Shown here: positions 8,095-17,277 of the stretch, one piece after another
How the letters are laid out: each line of letters starts with the position of its first letter
How positions within the stretch are numbered: position 1 is the stretch's first letter
Assembly: GCA_039798745.1 (NCBI GenBank)
Contig: JBDKFK010000002.1
Coordinates: 43,436-107,435, forward strand
Source: JBDKFK01 sp039798745
GTDB lineage: Bacteria > Patescibacteriota > Microgenomatia > UBA1406 > GWC2-37-13
DNA length: 64,000 nt
Direction of reading: 5' to 3'
Notes under the pieces: generated by a model
What the model was told of the DNA's origin: nothing
Databases searched by the model: none
Seen by the model: the letters and a program-made list of their open reading frames with translations, nothing else
Made by a program: the position numbers and the translations under genes

Positions 8095-9819
8095 ATGTTA
8101 GACACATCATTGATCCGTAATTTCGCGATTATTGCCCATGTTGATCATGGCAAATCTACATTGGCCGACCGGATGCTGGAAACAACCGGCATGGTTACCG
8201 CAGGCGGCCATGAAGATCAGCTCCTTGATCGCAACCCCATCTCCCGTGAGCGCGGCATAACCATAAAACTTGCCCCGGTTCGCATGGAGTACAAAGGTCA
8301 TATGCTCAACCTTATAGATACTCCCGGACATGTTGATTTTTCATACGAGGTAGATAGAACACTGGCCTCTGTTGAAGGGGTTATTCTGCTGGTAGATGCC
8401 ACACAGGGCATACAGGCGCAGACGATAGCCAATGCCTACAAGTCTATAGAAAAAAATCTTACGATAATCCCGGTAATCAATAAAATTGATCTACCCAACG
8501 CCGATGTTGATAAAACAGAACAACAGCTTGTGGACTTTCTCGGCATCGAGAAAACCGACATATTCAGAATATCAGCGAAAACCGGCATGAATGTACCTGA
8601 GCTTCTGGATGCTATCGTATCTATGATTCCTCCTCCCGCCCCCACCGATGACGCCGCTTTGCCGCAGGCTCTTATTTTTGATTCATACTACGATAGTCAT
8701 AGAGGTGTTATCGCATTTGTTCGTATGTTCCAGGGAACATTAAAGAAAGGGACAAAAGTACAGATGACGGCCAATAAGGTAACATTTATCGTAAACGAAG
8801 TCGGCAAGTTTACCCCGGATCTTATTCCCATGTCAGAACTGACAATGGGTCAGATAGGATATATAGTTACGAACCTTAAAGATATTCATCAGGTAGAAGT
8901 AGGTGACACCATCGTTGACGAGAAAGGTATAGAAAAGGCTGTCGCAGGTTACAAGAAAGTAAAACCAATGGTGTATGCGTCTATGTTTCCCACAGATACT
9001 AACGACTATCTGAATCTCAAAAAAGCACTCGAAAAACTTTCGCTCAACGATTCGTCAGTACAGTACACCGCCACCTACAGCAAGGCTCTCGGCGCGGGTT
9101 TCAGAGTAGGTTTCTTGGGATTGCTTCACGCTGATGTTGTTCGTGAACGACTTGAGAGAGAGTTTGATCTTAACTTAGTTCTCACTCCGCCAAAAGCTGA
9201 GTATGTGCAGGACGAAATGGGATATTTGGAACCATTCGTTAAGATCCTCATCATTACCCCTCATGATTATCTTGGCGCGGTAATGCAGCTATGCGAACAC
9301 TATCGGGCGCGTTTTCAGACAATGGACAACAAAAATCAGATCTCTATACTTTATGAAATTCCGCTCGCTGAGATGATCTCTGACTTTTTTGATAATCTAA
9401 AAAGTGTAACTTCTGGATATGCTTCGCTAGACTGGGAGTTTCTCAGATACGAAAGGGTAACCGCAGACAAACTTGCGATTCTTCTGAACGAAGAGGAAAT
9501 AGAAGAATTCTCTGAAATCGTGGTGCAAGAACGGGCGCAGGAAAAGGCTTCAAAGTTGGTTAAGTCACTACGCGAGGTTATCCCCCGTCAACAGTTTGAG
9601 GTTAAGATACAAGGAAGATATAAAGGCAAGATAATCGCGACGGAACGTATTACACCGTTCCGCAAAGATGTAACGGCTAAACTGTACGGAGGCGATCGCA
9701 CCCGTAAAGATAAGCTTCTGGATAAACAAAAAGAAGGAAAAAAACGCATGAAAATGATCGGTCAGGTAGAGATACCCAAAGAATCCTTCGTAAAACTCTT
9801 TAAAAAAGGTAATTCATAA
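8095..9819 (+). CDS. lepA: Elongation factor 4 (LepA), back-translocating GTPase
   Basis: A 574-aa translational GTPase acting on the ribosome. G1 is AHVDHGKST (residues 14-22), G2/switch I RERGITIK, G3 DTPGHVDF, G4 NKIDLP, and the G5 region RISAKTG. The C-terminal LepA-specific domain is present (YKGKIIATERITPFRKDV and the Lys-rich tail KEGKKRMKMIGQVEIPKE), which separates it from EF-G and TypA. Length is slightly below the usual ~600. No Shine-Dalgarno; a hairpin lies in the leader. The 3' end runs straight into a palindromic repeat that may act as terminator. Confidence 0.95.
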   Translation: MLDTSLIRNFAIIAHVDHGKSTLADRMLETTGMVTAGGHEDQLLDRNPISRERGITIKLAPVRMEYKGHMLNLIDTPGHVDFSYEVDRTLASVEGVILLVDATQGIQAQTIANAYKSIEKNLTIIPVINKIDLPNADVDKTEQQLVDFLGIEKTDIFRISAKTGMNVPELLDAIVSMIPPPAPTDDAALPQALIFDSYYDSHRGVIAFVRMFQGTLKKGTKVQMTANKVTFIVNEVGKFTPDLIPMSELTMGQIGYIVTNLKDIHQVEVGDTIVDEKGIEKAVAGYKKVKPMVYASMFPTDTNDYLNLKKALEKLSLNDSSVQYTATYSKALGAGFRVGFLGLLHADVVRERLEREFDLNLVLTPPKAEYVQDEMGYLEPFVKILIITPHDYLGAVMQLCEHYRARFQTMDNKNQISILYEIPLAEMISDFFDNLKSVTSGYASLDWEFLRYERVTADKLAILLNEEEIEEFSEIVVQERAQEKASKLVKSLREVIPRQQFEVKIQGRYKGKIIATERITPFRKDVTAKLYGGDRTRKDKLLDKQKEGKKRMKMIGQVEIPKESFVKLFKKGNS

Positions 9820-9958
9820 CCACCCCCTACCCCCTCCTTAGTAAAGGAGGGGAATTTTTTTATATCACAATAATAGTGCCAGTTCTTATTAACGTGTAGA
9901 TTTTATTATGTAAAAAATATAGAAGCCCCTCCTTTACTAAGGAAGGGTTGGGGTGGTT
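9819..9958. repeat. Inverted pair of a dispersed G/C-rich palindromic repeat
   Basis: Two copies of a ~34-nt element in opposite orientation (9819-9852 and 9926-9958) flank ~73 bp of AT-rich DNA. Each copy has an ACCACCCC-like outer part and an inner palindrome CCCTCCTTAGTAAAGGAGGG. The left copy is followed by a T-run on the plus strand (end of lepA) and the pair could terminate transcription from both sides. Further copies sit at 45536-45570 and 49728-49762. Confidence 0.8.
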
Positions 9959-9971
9959 AATACTCAGCTCC

Positions 9972-11201
9972 TTAGAACAGCAATGCTATTGCTAAGAGCA
10001 AGAGAGGCGCGGCGAGCAGTATGAACGGCATCGGACTTCCAACAGTAGGTATAGTAGGCGCTGTGGTTACATCGTTTGTCGGAGCAGGTGTGCTGCTATC
10101 AACTACCACTATTATCTCGGTAGGCGTTGCAGACGGACCTGTGGTGGCTGTCGCGGACGGACCGGTTGTTGGTGTATGAGTTGGCGTGTTTGTAGGTGTA
10201 TTAGTGGGCGTACTGGTCGGTGTGTCGGTTGGCGTATCAGTAGGTGAAGGTCCGGGTGTATTGGTGAATATAGATGTTGGTGTTGGCGTACGTGTAGCTG
10301 TTGGCGTTGGTGTATTGGTTGGCGTGTTTGTAGGTGTGTTTGTGGGCGTATTGGTGGGGGTTAATGTGCCGGTAGGTGAAGGTCCGGGTGTGTTTGATGG
10401 AACAAAGGTCTTTGTCACTGATGGTGTGGGTGAACTTGCTTTTGTCGGTGTTCTGGTTGGCGTGGGTGTCTTGGTCGGGCTTGGCGTTCCTGATGGCTCA
10501 ATAGTCATGGTAGGTGTAGGTGTGGGTCCGCATACTTTTTTCATGTCTCCGTCCCATCGTAATATATTTTTATTACTTGCGTCATACGCGTGTATCCAGA
10601 ATTTTATCTCATTTTTTCCTTTCCAGGGTCCTGAAGGAAAGATGGTTCCGTATTCAACACCGTCTATCTCGACCATAATTCTGTCAATATCCTTCATCCG
10701 GGCATTTATATCAACACCTTCATACCCTACTATGGTCCATGTATCTTTGCTACAGTCTGTTGTTATTATGGGGCGTGTGTGGTCTACCTCAACCTGACAT
10801 TTGAGACCAGAATACTTTGCGTCGATAGTATCACTCCCCGATTTATCTGCCCACTCTACTTTTACTTTTATCGTTCCGTCATTGAGCTCAGATTTTCCTG
10901 TCTCTATGCTTCTTGTTTCATAATCTCCAGCCTTTACGGTGCCCATATCAACACTTTTTCCGGTCTGAGTATCGGTGGCTATAGCGGTAAATGATTTTGA
11001 TTCATCGTTTGTTACTTTTACCTGCAGTGCGATGGTCGCGTCGTTGTTACATATCGGTGATACCTTTATTGTTGTGTGAGACCACGCGCGCGTCGTTATA
11101 GTAGCTTTTTGAGTCTGTGTGATAAAAAACGTCACAAGAGATAGCGCCAGCAGTAATACTGATACAATCACCTTTAAGTTGAGAAGTTTCTTCATTTTCA
11201 C
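9972..11201 (-). CDS. Surface protein with Thr/Pro-rich stalk and C-terminal anchor
   Basis: A 409-aa exported protein. An N-terminal hydrophobic helix (about 8-28) acts as signal or anchor. A beta-rich ectodomain spans about 40-225 with several Cys (C51, C135, C150, C224). From about 226 to 370 there is a low-complexity stalk of TPT/NTPT repeats, and the last ~20 residues form a hydrophobic helix with no basic tail. The stalk probably spans the envelope and may be O-glycosylated by the PMT-like transferases here (inference). The repeats generate a spurious Val/Gly-rich antisense frame. Function of the ectodomain is unknown. It follows a membrane-anchored SurA-like gene after 14 nt on the same strand. 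Confidence 0.8.
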   Translation of the reverse strand: MKMKKLLNLKVIVSVLLLALSLVTFFITQTQKATITTRAWSHTTIKVSPICNNDATIALQVKVTNDESKSFTAIATDTQTGKSVDMGTVKAGDYETRSIETGKSELNDGTIKVKVEWADKSGSDTIDAKYSGLKCQVEVDHTRPIITTDCSKDTWTIVGYEGVDINARMKDIDRIMVEIDGVEYGTIFPSGPWKGKNEIKFWIHAYDASNKNILRWDGDMKKVCGPTPTPTMTIEPSGTPSPTKTPTPTRTPTKASSPTPSVTKTFVPSNTPGPSPTGTLTPTNTPTNTPTNTPTNTPTPTATRTPTPTSIFTNTPGPSPTDTPTDTPTSTPTNTPTNTPTHTPTTGPSATATTGPSATPTEIIVVVDSSTPAPTNDVTTAPTIPTVGSPMPFILLAAPLLLLAIALLF

Positions 11202-11215
11202 TGTATTTCACTCAA

Positions 11216-12166
11216 TCAATAGATAAAGTTTTGGGTACGCTCTTTTATAAGGTCGTTAAGCGAGTTATATGTCCGTTTTTCAATTTTTGTTGGGTAGACT
11301 ATTACATATCCAAACGGGACGTCCTCAAGGGTAGTCATTGTATGAAGCTCTGATAGCTGATTTATAGGCTGTGCGTAGAGAAACTCAGTGAATGAAGGAT
11401 CCAGCACAAAAACATTATTATCACCCTTGTAGTCAGTAATAGGAGTTATCTGCTGGTTGTTTGAGAGTGCCAGTAGCTCTTCGTCCTTGTTGGCGATATC
11501 TATTATCTGGTCTACTGTATAACTTGGGTCAATAAAAAGTTGTTCATATCGTCCAATTACTGCCTTGGCCCGTTCATCCAGATCGCCGTAGGTTTGTTCC
11601 AGTTCGGCCTGTTTATTGAGAATTTTAAACCGGGCGGTTATATACGCAAAATCGGCCGAAGATACGAGACTGTCTTTTATTATCTGCTCCATAGCATTTA
11701 ACTTTTCTATCGTAAGTTTTTGCTCCGCTTCCATCTCTTCAGGCAACTTAAGATCGTTCTCTTCCATGACATCTTTATAAATGTAATATCTTACAAGTTT
11801 ATCTTTTACGTACATATCGGGAAACTTTACATTTTCCTGCTGAGCGGCTTCTTTAAGGTCGTCAACAATTGCGGGAGCGACATCTTCTTCACCATAAGCC
11901 CGCGGCAATAGTGTTTTTTCATCAATCTCAGGTGACATGGTTGGATTAATAGTCGCGCGTGAAGTTGTCTCAAATCGTGAGGACTGGACATAGTAGGAAA
12001 TAGCAAAAATAAATGCTAATCCCGACACCACAAGAAATACATTGGACATGCCAAGTTTTTTGGTGGGTTGTTTTGCGGGTTTCTCATTGAACTCCGGCAT
12101 CTGAGGAAAGTTAAAATCAGAGAGATTTAGTTTTGTATAGTTAACCGGGGTAGAATTATCTTCCAT
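11216..12166 (-). CDS. Membrane-anchored SurA/PrsA-like protein (possible foldase)
   Basis: A 316-aa protein with a cytoplasmic Pro-rich N-terminus (about 1-40), one membrane helix (about 42-60) and a long extracytoplasmic helical region with a SurA-N-like character (about 100-210). The C-terminal part contains FGYVIVYPTKIEKRTYN, which resembles the end of parvulin domains, but a full parvulin active site is not evident. It may chaperone secreted proteins such as the Thr/Pro-stalk protein encoded just downstream. The function is inferred from weak similarity; treat it as a hypothetical membrane protein if no profile match is found. Confidence 0.55.
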   Translation of the reverse strand: MEDNSTPVNYTKLNLSDFNFPQMPEFNEKPAKQPTKKLGMSNVFLVVSGLAFIFAISYYVQSSRFETTSRATINPTMSPEIDEKTLLPRAYGEEDVAPAIVDDLKEAAQQENVKFPDMYVKDKLVRYYIYKDVMEENDLKLPEEMEAEQKLTIEKLNAMEQIIKDSLVSSADFAYITARFKILNKQAELEQTYGDLDERAKAVIGRYEQLFIDPSYTVDQIIDIANKDEELLALSNNQQITPITDYKGDNNVFVLDPSFTEFLYAQPINQLSELHTMTTLEDVPFGYVIVYPTKIEKRTYNSLNDLIKERTQNFIY

Positions 12167-12197
12167 TACTCAATTATTTTAAATTTATAGCTAAAAG

Positions 12198-13136
12198 TCA
12201 AGCAGTAATGCGCCATTCGATATGCGGATCCTGCTTCATAAAGGTATATTGTCGTTTCGCGTACTGCACTTCCCTCAGTATCCATTCATTCCTGGCCTTT
12301 TCCAACGACATCCCTTCTCTCAGATGCTTATATAACTGCAAACAACCAATCGTTTTCATTCCCGGATCAGACAATGTATATCCCTTCTCAATAAGACGCT
12401 GAACTTCCTCAATAGCGCCCTCTTTTAATCTATTATCTACCCTCTTTATTATTGTATCAGTTAATTGTTCCCTATGTTCATGTCTGAGACCTATATACTC
12501 AATATCGAGTGCGTCATGGCCGAGTTTTTTCTCTAGTGTATAGGTATATCCATTTTCAAATACATCGCGGGTAGTGCCAGACATCACCCGCTCTATCCTT
12601 CTTATAAGGCGACGGGAATTGTTTCGGTCACTGTTGTTCATTGATTCATACATAGCAGGGTTTAGTTTTATGAGGTACGAGCTGAGTTCTTCTAGAGTCA
12701 TCGCACTCAGCTGGTTACGAAGTATCGGATCATGACTTTTCTCTGAAAACGAGTCTCCATATAAAAGATGCTTAAGATAAAAATATGAGCCGCCAATTAT
12801 AATCGGCGTTTTTCCTGCTGCGAGTACGCGTGCCACTACGTTTGACGCAAGACGTGCGTATGCGTGGGATGAAAAGTACTGAGAAGGTTCGGCGATGTCA
12901 TATAGCCATATGTTTGTATCTTCAAGACGATAGTATCCGACAGAAAAAGGCAGTGAAATATCGACAGGATAAAAGGTATGATCGGTAAGATCTTTGCCCG
13001 TTACTATATCAAGGTATTTGTATATCTGTCGGGCATCGCAGTTTATGAGTTCACCATTGTTGTGTGCTGCATATGTAAGAGCAAGACGGGTCTTTCCTGT
13101 AGCTGTTTGTCCCGTAACTACGATGACTTTGTTCAT
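12198..13136 (-). CDS. miaA: tRNA dimethylallyltransferase MiaA
   Basis: A 312-aa enzyme that transfers an isopentenyl group to A37 of tRNAs reading UNN codons. The P-loop VTGQTATGKTRLAL starts near residue 7, followed by NCDARQIYKYLDIVTGKD (family DS-x-QvYr..diGTAKp, with Ala for the usual Ser) and IIIGGSYFYLKHLLYG (family GGTGLYi). The C-terminal VQYAKRQYTFMKQDPHIEW matches the family's RqYaKRQ.TWfr signature, with Phe for Trp. Full length. It lies 24 nt downstream of folD on the same strand, probably one transcript. Confidence 0.93.
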   Translation of the reverse strand: MNKVIVVTGQTATGKTRLALTYAAHNNGELINCDARQIYKYLDIVTGKDLTDHTFYPVDISLPFSVGYYRLEDTNIWLYDIAEPSQYFSSHAYARLASNVVARVLAAGKTPIIIGGSYFYLKHLLYGDSFSEKSHDPILRNQLSAMTLEELSSYLIKLNPAMYESMNNSDRNNSRRLIRRIERVMSGTTRDVFENGYTYTLEKKLGHDALDIEYIGLRHEHREQLTDTIIKRVDNRLKEGAIEEVQRLIEKGYTLSDPGMKTIGCLQLYKHLREGMSLEKARNEWILREVQYAKRQYTFMKQDPHIEWRITA

Positions 13137-13160
13137 AAAATGAGGTATAAACCACTGGTA

Positions 13161-14033
13161 TCATTTGAGCTGAAGATCGGTGGCTTGAAGAAGATTTTTG
13201 AACAGATAGAGTACTTCTAGCGGTCCCACTCCTCCGGGAGTCGCTGTATATTGAGATGCCACGGTGGCGATTTCATGTTCATCATAATCCCCTTTCAGTT
13301 TTTCATTCTCTTTTCGCAGACCTACATTTACGAGTACAGTCCCCGGCGCGATCATATCTTTGGTAAGAACTTTTTTACCGGCTGCCGTAATAAGAATATC
13401 CGCTTCACGATAATACTGTTGTGGTTCATGAGTTTTTGAGTTTATGCTGAGGTAGTTAATCTTGAGTTGCGTTAATGTTTTTCCAATTGGTTGTCCTCCT
13501 GTTATGCCGCGACCTATAAGTACCAGTTTCTTGTGTTTAAGTACTTTTCTTAAGGGCATACCGTCTTTTACCATATCAAAAATATATGATTCATTTTTTT
13601 CCGGTGGGCTGTATATATGTTTTAACACCGTAAGCACGGCCTGTCCCAGTGGAGGATGAAACGGTGATTTTTGTTTGTGGCCTTCTATCTCTTTTTCGAC
13701 GGGAATATATCGGTAAAGGCTGTCAGTCTGCAACTGGGGAGGAAGTGGTTGCTGAATAATAATCCCGGTTACTTTGGGATCATGAGATATTTGTTTAAGA
13801 ATATTCGCGAATTTTTCGAAGATGGGGACATGTGTGTAATGCGCGCATTCAAATCCAATGCCAAGTTTTTTTGCCATTTTTTGCTTAATAGCTACAAACG
13901 AAAGTTGTTCGCTGGAGTCTCCGATAAGGATATCTACGAGGTGTGGCTTTTTGCCTTTTTCCTTCAATTCAAGTACCTGTTTCTTTAAACTTGCTTCTAT
14001 ATCTTCTGCTATTACTTTACAGGGTATTTTCAT
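13161..14033 (-). CDS. folD: FolD-like methylenetetrahydrofolate dehydrogenase/cyclohydrolase, divergent active site
   Basis: A 290-aa protein of the FolD family, which interconverts 5,10-methylene- and 10-formyl-tetrahydrofolate. Family features: FVAIKQKMAKKLGI (catalytic Lys kept, but the usual Tyr of YxxxK is Phe), IIQQPLP (Gln kept), VLIGRGITGGQPIG (dinucleotide loop, usually GRSxIVGxP) and TPGGVGPLE near the end. The usual P-x-KDVDG motif is PVEKEIEG, so the key Asp is Glu. An insertion of about 15 residues lies before the dinucleotide-binding domain. Either a divergent but active enzyme or one with changed chemistry. No other folate gene is in the window. Confidence 0.85.
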   Translation of the reverse strand: MKIPCKVIAEDIEASLKKQVLELKEKGKKPHLVDILIGDSSEQLSFVAIKQKMAKKLGIGFECAHYTHVPIFEKFANILKQISHDPKVTGIIIQQPLPPQLQTDSLYRYIPVEKEIEGHKQKSPFHPPLGQAVLTVLKHIYSPPEKNESYIFDMVKDGMPLRKVLKHKKLVLIGRGITGGQPIGKTLTQLKINYLSINSKTHEPQQYYREADILITAAGKKVLTKDMIAPGTVLVNVGLRKENEKLKGDYDEHEIATVASQYTATPGGVGPLEVLYLFKNLLQATDLQLK

Positions 14034-14103
14034 AAAAAATTATTAACTATTATACCATATTTCTGAGAGATATCTGTAAGGTAATTGAAACACGTCCTAT
14101 AGT

Positions 14104-14131
14104 TTGATTCAGTTCTCTGGTCTGGTATAAT
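14104..14131 (+). promoter_or_regulatory. Sigma-70-type promoter for the 14226 gene
   Basis: TTGATT (14104-14109), a 16-nt spacer and a perfect TATAAT (14126-14131). The implied leader of ~85 nt contains a GC-rich hairpin (GGCAC...GGTGCC, about 14181-14197) before an AAAGGAGG ribosome binding site at 14213-14220. This is one of the clearest promoters in the window. Confidence 0.65.
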
Positions 14132-14225
14132 CTCTTGCTCCGTACATTTACAGCATATTCCCTCATTCCCAGGCTTCGTCAGGCACACCCCTGGTGCCGC
14201 TCGTATATCTCTAAAGGAGGAGACA

Positions 14226-14597
14226 GTGCGTCGTGTGCTCATTGATGCCGCGGCTCTGATATTGGTGCTGGTACTTGCGCTCGTTGTAATCGTGCTCAAC
14301 CAGCAAACAGGTCCGCATACAACTGCGGGTGTCATTCTCAACGGTTCAACTGCAACGATACCTGCGGGCGAAACGCTTGTTCTTCAGACTTCCGATCTCA
14401 AGTACTATGCGTCTATCGTTCGGGAAGGATCTGAAGTTGTGGTCATTGGCATGTTTTCTGCCAGGTATCCACAGCGGCTATGTGGCCGTGGATGTCCTAT
14501 TCAGGTCAATGTTGTTTCACTTTACAACGTAACCGTCACAGAGCTTGACGACAACGCTTTAAAAGTGGAATGGTCATGGCCTGTGAAACTACGCTAA
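14226..14597 (+). CDS. Small membrane-anchored orphan protein
   Basis: A 123-aa protein starting at GTG 14226, fixed by AAAGGAGG 5 nt upstream. Residues about 7-25 form a strong hydrophobic helix (signal anchor); the rest is a small beta-rich extracytoplasmic domain with a Cys pair (CGRGC around residue 80). No family recognised. It forms a self-contained unit with its own promoter (14104-14131) and a shared terminator (14645-14680) between folD and gyrA, and its composition is GC-richer than the neighbours. It runs opposite to both flanking genes, so it is not part of an operon. Confidence 0.65.
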   Translation: MRRVLIDAAALILVLVLALVVIVLNQQTGPHTTAGVILNGSTATIPAGETLVLQTSDLKYYASIVREGSEVVVIGMFSARYPQRLCGRGCPIQVNVVSLYNVTVTELDDNALKVEWSWPVKLR

Positions 14598-14644
14598 CAA
14601 TAAGCGTAGAACGATGTCGGGTGTCGAAAGATCCTTATGGATCA

Positions 14645-14680
14645 CAAAAAAAGGGTACGGCCAGTGGCCGTACCCTTCTT
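14645..14680. terminator. Bidirectional intrinsic terminator
   Basis: A 12-bp stem (AAGGGTACGGCC / GGCCGTACCCTT, 14651-14677) with a 3-nt loop. On the minus strand it is followed by a run of T, ideal for ending gyrA (stop at 14700). On the plus strand it follows the 14226 gene with a weaker T-rich tail. Confidence 0.85.
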
Positions 14681-14699
14681 CTATATACCTACCTAATTG

Positions 14700-17258
14700 T
14701 TACACAAATGTTGCGCTGGTTACCTTATCTGCTTTATCGGAGAATCTCATAAGTATAACGCCCTTTGCCTGTCGTGATAGTGAAGGTATGGATTTGAGTT
14801 CAATCTTCACGACCTGTCCGTGGGCACTTGTCATAATGAGTGTTGTATCTTCAGGATTGATGATCTCGACAAAGGCGATTCTTCCGAGTTTGGCGTCAAC
14901 AGAGGCAACCTTTACTCCCTTACCTGCTCTGTGCTGGCCGCGGAAGTTGGAAAGTTTTGTCTTTTTTCCTATACCTCGTTCACCTATAACTACCATTTCT
15001 TTCGTAAATTCTTCATTCGTAAAGACATCTGCGGCTACTACTTCATCTGAGCTCTCGATATCTATACCCTTTACTCCCATTGATGATCTGCCTGTGGTTC
15101 TCACTTCTTCCTCTTTGAAGACTATGGCTTTACCATCTTTGGTTGTGAGAATTATATTCTCTTTACCATTTGTGAAGTTTACCATCAGCAATTCGTCAGT
15201 CTCTTCAAGTTTTATAGCAATTATTCCGTTACTTCGGATATTTGCGTAGTCTTCAAACGGTGTTTTCTTCACTATACCTTTTCGTGTCGCCATAACAACA
15301 AATCCTTTGTTTGTTTTAGCAGTCGCGTCGTAGGTAAGAATAGAGGTTATTTTTTCATCAGGTCGTATATTGAGCAGATTCACTATAGCTTTTCCCTTTG
15401 CCACCCGTGAACCCTGGGGGATCTCCCAAACACGTGTCTGGAAGACTCGTCCCTGATTGGTGAAGAATAGCATATAATCATGGGCCATTGCCGTGGTTAT
15501 ATAGTATACGTTGTCTGTTTCTTTAGTCTCGATACCCGAGACACCTTTTCCGCCTCTGTGCTGTACCTTAAAGGACTCCCGTGGAATCTGTTTTATGTAT
15601 CCTTCTTTGGTAAGTACAACTATAACTTCCTTGTTCTCGATGAGCTCCTCATCACTTATTTCTCCGGGTCTCAGGCGCATTACTTTTGTTCTTCTCTCAT
15701 CGCCATATTTTTCCTGCAGATACAGAAGTTCGTCTTTAATCACCTTAAGAATTTTGAATACATCTTTAATAAGATCCTCCAGGTACGCGATAAGCTCTCT
15801 TAGTATTTTCAGCTCTTCTTCTATCTTATCCCGTTCAAGTCCGGTAAGTCTCTTAAGCTGCATGTCCAAAATCGCCTGGGCTTGTATTTCTGACAGTCCA
15901 AACTTGCTTACTAACTTTGTTTTTGCTTCGGCTTCTGTCTGTGATTTACGGATTATGTTGATAACCTCATCAATATTATCAAGAGCTATAAGGTAACCTT
16001 CGAGTATATGCGCACGTGCTTTTGCCTGCGCCAGTTCATACTCAGATCGTTTTCTTACTACATTTACTCGGTGGCGGAGATAGTACTCAAGAATTGCTTT
16101 CAGTCCCAGTACCTGCGGCACTCCATCAACCAGGGCTACCATATTCGCGGGAAAGCTTGTCTGGAGTTCAGTATGTTTAAAAAGATTATTCAGAACCTGT
16201 CGATAGGTAGCATCACGCTTCAACTCTATTACAACACGGATTCCGTCACGGTCTGATTCATCACGAAGGTCTGATATTCCCTGTATTTTTTTATCAATAG
16301 CCAGATTAGCAATTTTCTCTACAAGATTTGCTTTATTTACCTGATACGGTAGCTGTGTTATTACTATGGCAATCTTTCCTTTGCCCATATCTTCTTCTTT
16401 CACAACGCCGCGTACCATCATTTTTCCGCGTCCTGTTGTGTACACTTGTTTTATATCGGCTGCACCATATATTATTCCGCCTGTCGGGAAGTCCGGACCC
16501 TTTATATGTGTGAGTAAATCTTCGACGGTTGCTTCAAATATGAGAGGGTCACGTGCGGTAGAAAACGTTCCTTCAACGCCGAAGTTAGGAAAGTTTGCCT
16601 GCTCCACTGCTGCTATATCTGCCTCTTCTTTTATCTGAGCAGGTGTTGGTTTCTTGGCTGTATCTATGAGTTGGACAATCGCGTTTACTATTTCACTGAG
16701 ATTATGAGGAGGGATTTTTGTTGCCATACCTACAGCGATTCCCTCAGCGCCCATAAGCAAAAGGTTGGGCAGTTTCGCCGGCAAATGCATCGGCTCCTGT
16801 TGCTGGCCGTCATAGTTGTCAACAAAAGGAACAGTGTTTTTTTCGATATCCGTAAGCATTTCCTCTGCGATTTTAGACAGCTTTACTTCGGTATAACGCA
16901 TAGCCGCTGGAGGATCTCCATCAATAGATCCAAAGTTTCCCTGACCTTTTACAAGAGGATATCGCATTGAAAAGTCCTGAGCCATACGAACCAAGGCTTC
17001 GTACACAGAAGAATCTCCGTGAGGATGGTATTTTCCGAGCACTTCTCCGACAACCTTAGAGCTTTTTGAGAAACGCGCTGAGGCCAAGAGTCCGGTTTTG
17101 TACATGGCGAACAAAATGCGGCGGTGAACAGGCTTGAGGCCGTCACGGACATCAGGAAGCGCGCGAGAAACGATAACTGACATGGCATAATCGAGGTATG
17201 CCTTTTTCATTTCTGCATTTATATCTGTTGGTTGTATATTCTGTTTCGTATCTGCCAT
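14700..17258 (-). CDS. gyrA: DNA gyrase subunit A
   Basis: An 852-aa type II topoisomerase subunit that cuts and rejoins DNA. The catalytic tyrosine is Y122 in AMRYTE, and the quinolone-resistance region KYHPHGDSSVYEALVRMAQ gives S83 and E87 (the Glu found in many Gram-positives, where E. coli has Asp). The C-terminal beta-pinwheel has a GyrA box QHRGGKG (usual QRRGGKG), which argues for gyrase rather than topoisomerase IV. The start MADTKQ is preceded by an AT-rich leader without Shine-Dalgarno. The gene follows ppa after 19 nt and gyrB beyond it, all on the minus strand; a strong terminator ends the cluster. Confidence 0.97.
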   Translation of the reverse strand: MADTKQNIQPTDINAEMKKAYLDYAMSVIVSRALPDVRDGLKPVHRRILFAMYKTGLLASARFSKSSKVVGEVLGKYHPHGDSSVYEALVRMAQDFSMRYPLVKGQGNFGSIDGDPPAAMRYTEVKLSKIAEEMLTDIEKNTVPFVDNYDGQQQEPMHLPAKLPNLLLMGAEGIAVGMATKIPPHNLSEIVNAIVQLIDTAKKPTPAQIKEEADIAAVEQANFPNFGVEGTFSTARDPLIFEATVEDLLTHIKGPDFPTGGIIYGAADIKQVYTTGRGKMMVRGVVKEEDMGKGKIAIVITQLPYQVNKANLVEKIANLAIDKKIQGISDLRDESDRDGIRVVIELKRDATYRQVLNNLFKHTELQTSFPANMVALVDGVPQVLGLKAILEYYLRHRVNVVRKRSEYELAQAKARAHILEGYLIALDNIDEVINIIRKSQTEAEAKTKLVSKFGLSEIQAQAILDMQLKRLTGLERDKIEEELKILRELIAYLEDLIKDVFKILKVIKDELLYLQEKYGDERRTKVMRLRPGEISDEELIENKEVIVVLTKEGYIKQIPRESFKVQHRGGKGVSGIETKETDNVYYITTAMAHDYMLFFTNQGRVFQTRVWEIPQGSRVAKGKAIVNLLNIRPDEKITSILTYDATAKTNKGFVVMATRKGIVKKTPFEDYANIRSNGIIAIKLEETDELLMVNFTNGKENIILTTKDGKAIVFKEEEVRTTGRSSMGVKGIDIESSDEVVAADVFTNEEFTKEMVVIGERGIGKKTKLSNFRGQHRAGKGVKVASVDAKLGRIAFVEIINPEDTTLIMTSAHGQVVKIELKSIPSLSRQAKGVILMRFSDKADKVTSATFV

Positions 17259-17277
17259 AGGATTCTAAACTCAGTTG

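Noticed and set aside
10100..10540. Short tandem repeats resembling a CRISPR array
   Set aside because: The repeats are irregular TPT/NTPT codon repeats inside a coding frame, with no constant repeat/spacer lengths.
10186..10797. 203-aa Val/Gly-rich open frame on the plus strand
   Set aside because: It is the antisense image of the Thr/Pro repeats in the 9972 surface protein; the repeat unit makes both strands open. No RBS.
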